The translations under genes were made by a program, and so were the position numbers. The notes under the pieces were generated by a model. It saw only the letters and a list, made by a program, of their open reading frames with translations. It did no database searches and had not been told where the DNA came from. A stretch of 64,000 nucleotides of DNA from Salarias fasciatus (taxonomy: Eukaryota; Chordata; Actinopteri; Blenniiformes; Blenniidae), in the NCBI RefSeq assembly GCF_902148845.1, contig NC_043763.1, positions 16,842,894 through 16,906,893 of the forward strand, given 5' to 3'. Below, piece after piece: positions 11,095 through 46,704 of the stretch; the first letter of the stretch is position 1, and each line of letters starts with the position of its first letter.

Positions 11095-13163
11095 TCAGGA
11101 GGGGAGGGGTGATGGGACTCTGTTGGTGTCTGGACTCCTGAGGGCAGGCTCGGGCTCCAGCTCGAAGCTGATGTTCACGAAGGAGGTGGCGGCCGCCTCC
11201 GGCTGCTCCACGGTGGCGTGGTGGAGAGTGGCCTGCTCCTCCTGCTTCGCTTTCTGCTGCTCGGCGAAGTTCCGCTCTGCCTCCTCGGCCAAGCGGTTCT
11301 CCTCCTCCTCCTCTTCCTCCTGTCAGAGAAGCACACCGATACAACGCTGCTGTGAAGACAGTTTTTTTTTTCAGCTCGTAACTTCTACATGTTTACACAG
11401 AAACTGTGCGTCACCTCTTTCTTGATACGGTAGTACTCATCAATCGCGTATTGGTACTTTGAAGTAGTGATGCCGAACAGAGAGGCCAGTCTCTCCCCCA
11501 TGTAGTCACACACTGTGAGAGAGCACACATATCATCACACTCGGCCCGATACCGTCCAAAACACAGCTTGCAAACACAGATATGAGAAATCCGAAGCTCT
11601 AAAGAAAAGCGTACCAAATGTTTTGTAGATATCAAACAATGCACGGCTTTACCTGAGATGGTGTTAGTGGCCATTCTCCACATGTGGAACCAGAAATAAG
11701 GACCCCAGGTTAATTTAGACTGCAAGCCACACAAAGAGGAAAAGTGAATCTCAAGCAGCACGTTGAAGGTCACTTGTTGACTTTTCAGACAAAACAACTT
11801 GATTGCTGCAGTTTAAAGAGACAGTACGACATGGCGCTCCTCTTTCACATCACTTGAAGCCTTTGCGTTGGTCTCATAACAAAGTTCAAGGGGACAGTAA
11901 ACTTTTTCTCAGCTGGCACATATATCATCAGATCAAAGTTTAATCAAAATTATGTTTTTTTGCTTCTCATCTACGCAGTAGGTCAGTGAAATGCACATGC
12001 ATGTTCACCCTGAATGAGCTGTGTGGTACACAGAAATCATTCAGGGGGTTTAACCAACAGTAATAGCCACAAGGGTAGTGTTTCATTCTAACTAAAATCT
12101 GCTGCTCCAGGCACCTGCCTGTCCAATGATCCTCTGGTCTCAAACTTGCCCTACTAACATTTAGATCACCACTGCCCTCTGATAGCTGGATGCATGCAGC
12201 AGCATTCATTTACAAAGTTTATTTAGCTTCACTGACTTACTTCTTAGCCTTATTTACTCACTGTGCACAATGTTCAGCCTTTGGTAAACACACTGTCGAC
12301 TTACAACACATTTCTATTCATGTATCCAGAGGAGCAGGAAACAATAAAATCAACTTTTTCATATCTGACCAAAGAAACTAGTTAAGAGCAGGTTCTTCTA
12401 ACACTCTAACCTCTTAACATTTCTTCCAACCAAGATTATTTCCTTCCTGTCTTCAGTTGTCAAAAAGCTGCCTCAGAAACACTTCGGCTGCATTAAGCTA
12501 TAAACATTTTGGATCTCAACCCACCGCATCAACATGAGAGATTTCTTTCTTCACCGGCTCCTCCTCTTCCTCCTCTTCATCAGTGCTGTATTCCTCCATG
12601 GTCTCTCCACTGGCAAAGTAAATGGTCCTGCGGGGAACCTTCACCCTCCCTTTCGTACCCGTTAGGTCCCCCATCTCCACGCTCTCAAAGTCCCCTTCTG
12701 CACTCTGATGCTGATTGAAAGCAGACAGAACAAATCAGCACCTCTGAAGCCAAAACCAGTGTCAGGAACGTTGCTTGTGTTTCTGTAGCGTTGTTAGCAG
12801 AAACGTGGTTGAGTCGTAAATATAAATGAAGAAACTTCCTCAAGTTATTTACCTGATCTCATACTGAATGGCAAGTTTCACAGTAGTATTCTTAACATTC
12901 TGTGTCGGGATTAAGCTAAGTAAACAAGATCATATTTTAAGACGGTTTCAAAGCGTCGTTACTTGACTTAAGCTAAACGTGGCTGCTGTTTTGTTGATGG
13001 TTAGCTTCTCGGCTAAGGAAGTAATTAGCTACAATTATTATAAAGAGGCTTTGCTCGCCACAGAATAACAACAGGTGTATTACTGGCGACTCACCTTTTC
13101 AGTGTCCATAGGTTGACTCAAAGAAACGCTGACATTAGTCAAACACAACGACAAATCTGCCAT
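11095..13163 (-). CDS. fam177a1: FAM177A1 protein
   Basis: Small acidic cytosolic/Golgi-linked protein of the FAM177 family; its molecular role is still poorly defined. Five coding exons on the minus strand: 13163-13095 (ATG at 13163), 12710-12525, 11719-11653, 11512-11415, 11319-11095. They sum to 645 nt, or 214 aa, without a frame error, the usual family length. The N-terminus is MADLSLCLTNVSV. Exon 2 carries RVKVPRRTIYFASGETMEEY followed by a short acidic run. Exon 3 has the conserved aromatic block LTWGPYFWFHMWRMATN, and exon 4 has ERLASLFGITTSKYQYAIDE. The last exon begins with a Glu-rich coiled stretch (NRLAEEAERNFAEQQKAKQE) and ends PSPLPS. ETS-like GGAAG sites flank the likely start of transcription at 13210-13250. 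It sits next to PPP2R3C in a convergent arrangement, as in human 14q13. Confidence 0.93.
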
Positions 13164-13599
13164 CTCTGTTCCTCCTTCAGCGATCTACAAACCGTCTCTC
13201 CACCGCAGCTGATACACTCTTCCGGTTTTCACAATAAAAGCTTGGAGCGGAAGTCTTTTTTTCCCCCTAAATTTGTACTAACATGAAATATTTTAATAAT
13301 TTTTTTGTAAATTTTCTGGAAAGAAATAATTATTTTGAAAATATGAAATTCTAAATCTTAAATAGGTATTTCAAATAAAACAGCAAATGAAACACTTTGA
13401 AATCTTCTGAAACCAAGGCAGTAAAACAAACAATTAAGAAGGGCATACAAAGAATAGTAAGCAAATTAAAAGCTTGATTAAAATAAAGATGATGAAATTA
13501 TTCAAATCTTTTTTTTTTCGTGAAAAGTTGTTCAAATTTCACTGCGCTAAAACCTGATTTGAAAGAAGTGATTATTCCAGCAGTGCTGGTGTGATCAGA

Positions 13600-13790
13600 A
13601 CATTAGTTCCACAGGTGAGGAGCATATGACCTGAAATCTGCTTCAAGTTGTTTGTTTCTGACTTTGGGAACCCTGTGTAAAAGTCTTCCTGAGGATCTCA
13701 GAGGTGATTCACATTGTACTAGTAAATCTGAGATGTATCTAGGTCCAAGACCATTCAATAATTTTAGAGACAAGAGACAAGGCTGCATTG
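13600..13790 (-). mobile_element. Non-LTR retrotransposon fragment, C-terminal part of a LINE reverse-transcriptase protein
   Basis: On the minus strand a frame reads LSLKLLNGLGPRYISDLL, then PLRSSGRLLHRVPKV and FRSYAPHLWN. This is the familiar tail of teleost L2/Rex-type LINE polyproteins (consensus pattern: LNGLGPxYLSDLL, LRSSGxxLLxVPR, FxxxAPxLWN). Only about 60 codons remain, so it is a 5'-truncated relic. Family placement is by memory of the motif, not a search. Confidence 0.7.
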
Positions 13791-13919
13791 TACATTACAT
13801 TGTACATTGTGCATTGCACATTGCTCCTGCAGGGAAGTTTCAAAATAGGAACATAAAACTAAGCCGACTAACACCAATGGCACTAATAACTGACTCAACA
13901 GCACATTTACATTACATAC

Positions 13920-14115
13920 ATTCATTCATCCATACATCCAACCATCCATAGTGCAGGGTCACAAGATGCTGGAGCTAAAGCAAGGGGGGGCAATGTACAC
14001 CCTGGACAGATCACCAGTTCATCAAAGGACAAACATAAAGAGACAGCTGATGATGCACAATTACATCTAGAGGCGATTTAGGGTCAACAGTTATCCCTAC
14101 AGGCATGTTTTTTTG
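13920..14115 (+). repeat. Diverged copy of an abundant teleost interspersed repeat
   Basis: It contains the order of signature phrases typical of this repeat: CATCCATCC-like start, a stretch ending GGGTCAC, CTGGAGCT, GGTACACCCTGGACAG-like (here TGTACACCCTGGACAGATC), CAGTTCATC, and GGCGATTTAGGGT. It sits just right of the LINE fragment and may be the same insertion or an independent SINE/LINE tail. Diverged and without open frame. Confidence 0.6.
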
Positions 14116-14592
14116 ACAAGTGATGCTGTTTTGCACCAGAACGTGTCACTAAAATTGACTTTATGTTGAAATTCTTGTAATTTTTATTAGTAATTGTTTG
14201 GTTTTACAAAAATAGAGATATTTTTTATTACGTAGACTGTACCACAACAAAGAAAAATATTTGACGCTGCTGAGTTAGAAGAAAACAAAAAATTGTTAAA
14301 AAAAAATATTTTTGTTGTTTTGTGATGTTGTTTATGAAGAAAAAATTTTAAAAAATCAATTAAAAAAGCATATTTTTTTCTAAACAGTTTTTTTTCCTGG
14401 AATTTTTTTTTTTACATACAGTAGAATATATCACCAAAAGCACGAGCGCGTTATTAAGTGGTAACTACACTAGTCGTGGTTTTATTGTGAAGATACAGAG
14501 CGGAAGTGTTCCTCGGTGGCGGTACGGAGAGAGAGAGAGGGATCCTCCTGATCCTCCTGCGGTGTTTTGGTCCCCTCTACCCGCTCACGAAA

Positions 14593-32209
<17,617 letters not shown>

Positions 32210-32211
32210 GA

Positions 32212-32244
<33 letters not shown>

Positions 32245-33885
32245 ACACAGTTAATGCCTCAGTGCTGCAGCACAGTTGCACAAATGGCAGACTTGCAAAC
32301 TGGACACACTCCACACACACACACACACACGTTCAACCACGCTGTAAATAAATGAAAACTGTACAAACAAACACAAAGCCTTCCTCCTGCTCACGTGTGC
32401 GTGCGTACGTGCGTGTCGAACCTGCACTTTTATTTGCGTGCCTGCGTCCATGCATGTGCTCCCACGTCCGTGTGCGTGTGCCAACATGTTTACGGCGCAC
32501 ACGCGCGTCGCGTTGCAGTCATTCCCGGCGTGCTGTTTCTGTGTGCACTTGTCGTCTCGTCCCGTTCAAAAAAAAAAGATGTAAATAAGATTTAGTTTGA
32601 GTCACCGACTGTGCGCTCACAAGCCGAACATTTTGTTTACATGTTACCGAGTCCAAAAACACATACACACATATACACACAAAGTGATATTTCCTTCATG
32701 AAGCCAAATATCTCATATTTACACACACACACACACACACACAAATACACACGTTGCTGTTCACATGCGGAGGATGAACGTTATTGTACTGCTGGTTCAG
32801 GGCAGCGATGGTCAGAAATGCTCAACAGGTCACTGAGGAAACAATCAATTATTCACACTCTTCACTCCTGCGGTGTGAAGTCTGTCTTTAGCGTCTTTCT
32901 TTTCTCTGTTGCCTTCACTTGAAAACCCTTTTTTTTTTTTTTTTGTTTTCCTTGCCTCTACTGAGCCTGGCACTCAAGCACCTGTAATTTGACATCAGCC
33001 TCTTCACCGTGCTTGCTGTGGCTGGAGCAGATTACCATAAAGAGACATCTGAGTTGCAGAAAACGCTCAGAAAATTTTCTCAGATATATAAATAAGCTTA
33101 TTTATGAGTCAGTTTGGTCAAAATCTATTATTAAGTTACATAATAAACTACTTTAACTACCTGTCATTCCCAATTTGAAAAGCCAGCCAGACAAAACGGC
33201 GCAGGAGCTGAAACACACTTGCACGTTTTGCTTTTAAATGTTTATTTTATATACTGTATTTTTTATTTGAATTGTAATCATTTGGCAGTAAAAGAGGTGT
33301 TTTTAACGGAAAGGCTGTTGAAAGTGGTGAATCTGCCGCGCTCAGCCTCTCTGCGCCCGTCTCTTCGGTTTGACAGATTTCTTCACACTGAGCAGCATGC
33401 TTTGATCTGAACCTGTTGTCGGCTCTTGGAGTGAAAGGAGCCGGCGTCAGAGAGGCACTTTAGAAAAGCCGATCGTGCGACATTTCGCGAGCGTTCAGTA
33501 ACTCCACAGGTGAATTTCTGAGGAAGCCGGAGGATCTTCTCCAAAAAAAAAATCACGTTCTGTTGCGTTGAAATGCTCCCTCAGTGATTTTGTTATCTGT
33601 TTCCTGCCACATAATTCAGTTTTTTATGTTTTTTTTTTTTTTTTCAATTTTGATTATAAATACAAAGATTTATTGTTGTATATTTGATTGTTCCTAGTGT
33701 ATTATTCTTGTTATTTTAGAGAGTAAATTATAAATCTATTTTCTGGAGAGCAATGTTACTGAGATGCTGTCTAAAGCGTGAGAGGATGTTGGTGTGAGCG
33801 CGGTCAGTCCTTGGTGCTGTATGTAAATGAATGACTGAAATTACAATGATAACAATGACCCAGACAATAAAAGTGATTTAAAAAA
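32210..33885 (+). other. ttc7b: TTC7B 3' UTR
   Basis: After the TGA at 32207-32209 come CA-rich tracts (32213-32248, 32312-32330, 32701-32723). AATAAA signals occur early (about 32347) and late (about 33866, followed by GTGATT and an A-run). The late signal would give a 3' UTR of about 1.7 kb. Signal positions are seen; use is inferred. Confidence 0.6.
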
Positions 33886-34148
33886 AAGTGAACTGTTTGG
33901 GGTATTTTTTTTTTTTTTTTTTTTTTTTTGCTGGACTGGATAGGTGGAATGTTCATGGTGAACCTGTGTGTGGTATTTCCCCCAGCCCGTGACCTCGGGG
34001 GCCGGCGGTGTGTGTTACCGTCTCCGGTGTGTGTCTGTCAGAGGAGAGGCGTGTCTCCCTTTGTGTGTGTTTTTCATCAGAGGATTACAGCACTGACAGG
34101 TTTTGTCCTGGAGTGTCAGGAAGCCACCCGTTGACTCTCTCTCTCTCA

Positions 34149-34198
<50 letters not shown>

Positions 34199-35832
34199 GC
34201 GGCCTCCCCGGGGCCGAGCTCAGCTCCCTGCTGGACTCTCAGGTGTCACTATCGCTTAGTTTCTCTGAAAGGTCGCTGGCGGGCCCCGGGGACACACATG
34301 GCGCCTGTTTTTTGGCCTTTTCATGACACGCTGAGCGCTTTAATGCAGATTGTAAAACATCTTGTGGTTAAGATCTGCTGGAAAACGTACATTTTTATTT
34401 TACAGTTAAGAGGTGAAGCGGGGGTGATTCCTCTCATTTGTTCTATTGAAGTTTCTACTGGACGTCACTGTTGAGGTTAATCAGTGTTTCTTTTTTGCAT
34501 TTAGGTGCAATAACCTCGAACCCCGTTCTTCCGATTTCTTCTTTTCTTCTGTCTTTCGTTTTATTAATTTTTTTGCTGCCAGCTGGAGCCGCCAGAAGTT
34601 CTCTCAACATTTGTTAATCAGTGATAATTAATTCCTCTTTGTGGTTCTTCCATTTGTTCGCCTTCCTCTTCATTAAGACGCCATGTTTCGCCTTTGCTGA
34701 TGTTCGGCACCTTGCTGCTAAAATGTGTCTCCTCTCCTCTTCCGAGCGGCGCCGCTCGGTGTGACCAAACTTGGTATGAAATTTGAAGATGTCTGTGGAT
34801 GATATTTTGGTCAGATAGACGTTGGCTGAGTGGCAGCTGTGTCACAGTAACCAGCTCATAAAGTCAAACACCTTATGCAGCAAATTGCATATTATATTTG
34901 TACAGTTCCTGGTTGGGGAATCGTGCAGTTAAGACATTTTTCAGTGCTTTATAATAAGTTAGGTGTCGTTTCATGTCTTTATATCTAGAATACACACAGG
35001 ATTGAGGATTCAAGAAATATGGAACATACTGACACCATTTAATTGTGAATTTAACACACTTTTTAAAATGTCCTTTGTGACGCAGCGCTTGTTGAATTTT
35101 AGACTGGCTCCCTGTTTTGTAAGCGTCTTCCTGCCAAGTCACACTTGCAGGTGGATTGTGTTTCTGTGGAAGTGCGGAGCTCGTGTGTTCTGGAAACTGG
35201 AGTGGAAGCTCACTAATAGAGAGCAGAGCACCGAGCGATATTAATACACTTCAGACAGTTACATAACTCCAGCGAGTGTGCATGTGAGAGATACATCCAA
35301 CACCTCCCACTCTTCTTCTCCATCCCTCTCTTCCTCTGTCTGCCTGTCATCAGTCTCCGGCGTCCCTCCTAACCTTGTTGACGCTCAGCGGTACACGTTT
35401 TGAGTCACACAGCAGGAACTGAGAAAAGATCTGTTTCAGCCCCTCAAGTCCAGGATGTTCTATTGTTAACCTTTTTATCCCTCCTCTCATTTTCCCCATC
35501 CTGTGCCTGGCTCTGTTGCCTAGCAACACATCATCTGCAGACATTGTGAAGCTTGAGGAGTCCTTGTGACACACACGTCACAGGTTTCATGGACAGTGTT
35601 GACAGTGCCCGATCCTCTGACGATGTCCGGCTCGTTCTCGGCTCTAAACGTGTCCCGCGGACTTCCACTTCTGCTCTCGGGGAGACTTCACAAGCGGTTC
35701 ATGAGTAGGACTGATGAGTCATGTTGAAACAACACTTCCCCCACAGAGCCAGCCTTCAAACCAGAGCGCACCCACAAACACACACACACACAAAAACACA
35801 GATCTGCTGCCACGTTTTACTTCATGGTTTTT
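33886..35832. other. Spacer between the convergent TTC7B and calm1 3' ends
   Basis: No gene seen. It includes a T-run (33906-33929), a CT/CA microsatellite (34137-34197) and a perfect 18-nt GC palindrome (34742-34759). The rest is unremarkable, and short open frames show no recognisable protein. Confidence 0.55.
34137..34197 (+). repeat. (CT)n(CA)n compound microsatellite
   Basis: A short CT run passes directly into about 24 CA units; seen directly. Confidence 0.97.
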
Positions 35833-36987
35833 TTTATTGGAAAAACAAAATGTAAAGACTAGCATGTACAACTTGGAATGCAGATCAACTGAACAGAACA
35901 GTTGGACTGGGCCGGGCCTCGCCGCACCCACACGCGCACACAGTCAGACTCGCACGCACGCGCGCACGCACACACACAAACACAAGATAGAAATGCTGCA
36001 AAGCACCGACCCTGTCCCCGCTAGACTGAAACCAACAAGCCCGTCCCCGTCGAACCCCTTCCCGCAGGTCTGGGGGGCAACACGCTGCACCTGAGCACGC
36101 GTCGCTGACTCCTACACTGCTGTCCAACCACATGCTGCCCCGCAACCTGCGTCCGAGTGTAATCCCCCTCTGAAGATCATCCGTCCCCTCCAACAGGCAA
36201 GGAACAGCCGCTGCCTGAGGGGCCACGCCTACCCCCACCCACCCACCCCCACCCAGGCTTCACCCTCAAAAAAGGTAAACACACAAAGGATAAAGTGAGT
36301 ATCCTGACATGCCAGAAACACAGAATCTAAAATGACTTCTTATTTATTCCTTTAAATTTTTATTTTTCTTAAAAATATCTCTATCGGCTTCGTTTACGTG
36401 AGCAAACTGCGAATGTTTCGCTCACAGCCCTCCCTCACCTCCACCTCCTCCTCCCTGTGGATCCCAGGCCAACCTGAGGCCCAACAAACAGACCTTGTGC
36501 CTCTGGGCCCTCGGCAGTAACCCATCTAAAGCTGCATGCATGAAGAACAGGAAAGAAAAAGACAAACTTAAAAAAAAAGAAAGAAAGAAAGAAAGAAAAG
36601 ACTCAGAAGAGAGAAGGCGATTGGCCAGCCCAAATAATCGTCATGTCAGGCAGATGGAACCAGGAAGCAGTGGAGCGCTGGCCGAATCAACCCGCTGCAC
36701 GGAGGCTGCTTTGTGACTAAAACAGGTTGAGATCTGATTGTGCAGCTCGGCGCTGGGAGGGGGCGGGGCGGGGGATACAAGCCAGTACATGCAGATTCAT
36801 TTAGGGTTGTTTTTTTTTTCTTCTGTTTTTGACTTTTGCCTTTTTTGAGCTTGTTTATATGGACAGGTTTTCAGTTTTCCAACATTCAGTTTAAGTTGTC
36901 TATACAGAACAAGATTAAATGTAGATTTTTGCAATAAGAGGTAAGTGAAACATTAGACTGATTGTTTGTCTTGAGGGTGAGCCCAGT
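35833..36987 (-). other. calm1: calm1 3' UTR
   Basis: Minus-strand sequence after the calmodulin stop codon. An AATAAA (TTTATT at 35833-35838 on the plus strand) about 1.15 kb downstream is the likely cleavage signal, a 3' UTR length plausible for vertebrate CALM1. The segment includes an AAAG-type repeat at 36570-36600 and a GC-rich run at 36753-36774. Confidence 0.6.
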
Positions 36988-44612
<7,625 letters not shown>

Positions 44613-44830
44613 ATCTGTCTGGGTTGGTTCGCTTGGTCTGCTAACGCTACAGGGAAAGAAGAAATGGACGATCGCCACTGAGGAGAGCGGGCAGGCAGGG
44701 GGCGGGAAGGACGAACCACCGCTGTACGGAGCAGCGTATTCCTCCGCGGCGGAGAGTGGTGGTGGAGGGCTTCCTCCTCAGTCACAGGCAGGTCAGCGCA
44801 GTGTGCGCGTGTGGCACAGCTGTCTGTGTT
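44613..44830 (-). promoter_or_regulatory. calm1: calm1 promoter and 5' UTR region
   Basis: GC-rich, CpG-containing stretch directly upstream of the lone-ATG exon. The CpG-rich zone extends into the start of intron 1 (44210-44480), as is typical of a housekeeping CpG-island promoter. The exact transcription start cannot be read from the sequence. Confidence 0.55.
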
Positions 44831-44925
44831 GTCCCAGTTTGGTTGTTAAAATTAAACAGGCGTTAAGGACAGTTTTTTTGTGTTTATATACAATGACAGG
44901 CCGTATAACTTTAACCATGCACACT

Positions 44926-45330
44926 TCTGTGTGGAGTTTGCATGTTTTCCCAGTGGTCTGGCTTACTCCTACTGTCCAAAAGCATACAAGTGAGGTTAAT
45001 GGCTGATCTTAAATTGCATCCAGATGTAAATGTGAGTCAGTGTGGTTGTTTGTCTCTATGAGTTGGCCCTGCGACTGTCCGGGGTGTACTGTACCCTGCC
45101 GTCACCCACAACAAATTTTGCTGTTGAAAATTAATTTAATAACATGAAATATTGTCATTATTTGAACAGCCTCTGTCATATTTTGCAGGAGTTTTAGGCG
45201 CTGCAGCTCCCTGCACAGTTTAATTACATGACATGCCCTGTGATGGACTAAGTATTGTTAGTCTGCATTTACACCCACCTGAGTGACACTGGCCTGGATA
45301 AAGTGGGAATAGATAATGGGTGGATGGATA
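44926..45330 (+). repeat. Teleost interspersed repeat, interrupted copy
   Basis: It reads in order GTGTGGAGTTTGCATGTTTT, CAAAAGCATACAAGTGAGGT, GGTTGTTTGTCTCTATGAG, TTGGCCCTGCGACTGTCC, GGGGTGTACTGTACCCTGCC. After an unrelated stretch it ends CTGGATAAAGTGGGAATAG with a GGATGGATA tail. This is the well-known fish repeat that elsewhere ends in ATGGATGGATGG. The middle (about 45112-45235) does not fit and is likely an insertion or deletion scar. Confidence 0.75.
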
Positions 45331-45819
45331 AAATCCACATAATGGTATCATAACTAATACCATGATGTTTATAAACGCCATGTCCCTGTCAAATAGCTTC
45401 CAGCAAGCATCTACTTTGAAAGTATGTTAATTATACAATGTGAGGTAACAATTGGACATTCTGCCAAATTCTCTCTGCCAGTTGGCCACCACCACTTTTG
45501 GCTCCAAACTCACCAACAGCTGATGTTTTTGTAAAGTGAACCTGCCACAGGTGTCAAATTCTACAACTCACCACTGTAGCATAAATGAAATGTGGCATAT
45601 TCTAATATTTCACTGAAAACAATCCATTGTAATGGAGCAGTCATTTGAAAGTAGATAGTAAATTGTAGGAAAAAGACATTAAGACCTGTATGATTATAAC
45701 AACTGAGTGATTTATTAAAAAGGTCACTCGCCTCTGAGAAAACACATTGTAGGGCGGCCACACAGATTGTGACGGACTATATCGTGTTACATTTAGTTTT
45801 ATCAAGGCGGAAGGATACT

Positions 45820-46030
45820 GAATAAACGTCGCGACCGACGGCTCTGAAGGAAATTGCAGGTTTGAGTTTGGTAGGCCGCGTCTGATTGGACAGTTCAGAG
45901 CCGCAATATGCCGGACGCTGTATGGAGAGCGCTGATTGGCTCTGGCGGATCTGCAATGCGTCAAACCACGGCGCGGCAGCGGCAGCAGGGGAGCGTCTCC
46001 TCCGTGCTGTGGACAACATGTCCACTGTTA
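45820..46030. promoter_or_regulatory. CpG-rich promoter-like patch without an assigned gene
   Basis: About 200 bp with many CG dinucleotides in otherwise AT-rich surroundings. Two ATTGG (inverted CCAAT) boxes lie at 45885-45889 and 45935-45939, exactly 50 bp apart. It lies between the calm1 promoter and the 3' end of NRDE2, and no recognised coding exon starts here. It could drive a non-coding RNA or be an alternative upstream calm1 promoter. Confidence 0.45.
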
Positions 46031-46526
46031 CATGAGTGATTACTAAGAGGAGGCAGGTGGAGACTAACAGGTGGTTTACAGGTGTGCTGCAAAACAACCT
46101 GTACGGGCTGTATGGGTACTCATTAAGATAATGCATATAAATTGGGAAATATATAAAATACAACTCAAGTTAAAAAAAAATCATTTTATTTAGACGAATA
46201 AAAAAAACAAACATTTCCCCATTTTGACAATTTCACCAGCAAAGCTGTCTCCATAAATGACACTGTGCCATAATTTTTGTTGCATGTAAGTTGTTCTCTT
46301 TTTTGAATAGTAAACATTACTGGAGTTGCTCTTCATTACACAATTCAATCAATACTCTTGGGGTTTTTTTTTTGGTTTTTTTTTTTTTAGATTTTTAGGC
46401 AGTGCAACATAAAATATTTTTTGCTTTTTTTTTTTTTTTTTTAATAGTATTGATTTTCCATAGGAAACCATTGTCCCACTCTCAATCACATATAAACAAA
46501 ACACCAAAACACAAATTTACTTCTCA

Positions 46527-46704
46527 TTTATTGATACTCCCAGGTACTAAAATACAGCTTTTACAGTTTTCTTGAATGCTAGATAAATGACAGCTCTTTG
46601 CTCTGCAGCTCTTCAGTCCGGCAGACTTTCTACTCGTCTGTGCTGATTTTGTGAGTTCTGATCTTGCCATGGGAAGAAAGTTCTTGAATGGGGCGTGTGT
46701 TTGC
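46527..46704 (-). other. nrde2: NRDE2 3' UTR
   Basis: Minus-strand segment after the stop at 46707-46705. TTTATT at 46527-46532 (AATAAA on the gene strand) lies about 175 nt downstream of the stop and is the nearest good polyadenylation signal. A second lies near 46185-46190. Confidence 0.6.

Larger units (their letters stand above)
13164..14592. other. Divergent intergenic region FAM177A1 / TTC7B
   Basis: Holds both promoters and repeat remnants. Next to FAM177A1, CTTCCGG and GGAAG motifs at 13219-13253 suggest an ETS-driven TATA-less promoter. Next to TTC7B, CGGAAGT at about 14501 and a GA-rich stretch lie just ahead of the ATG at 14593. In between lie a LINE fragment and another teleost repeat, and an AT-rich tract at 14160-14430. 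This spacer is the junction of two gene blocks that are far apart in human. Confidence 0.6.
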
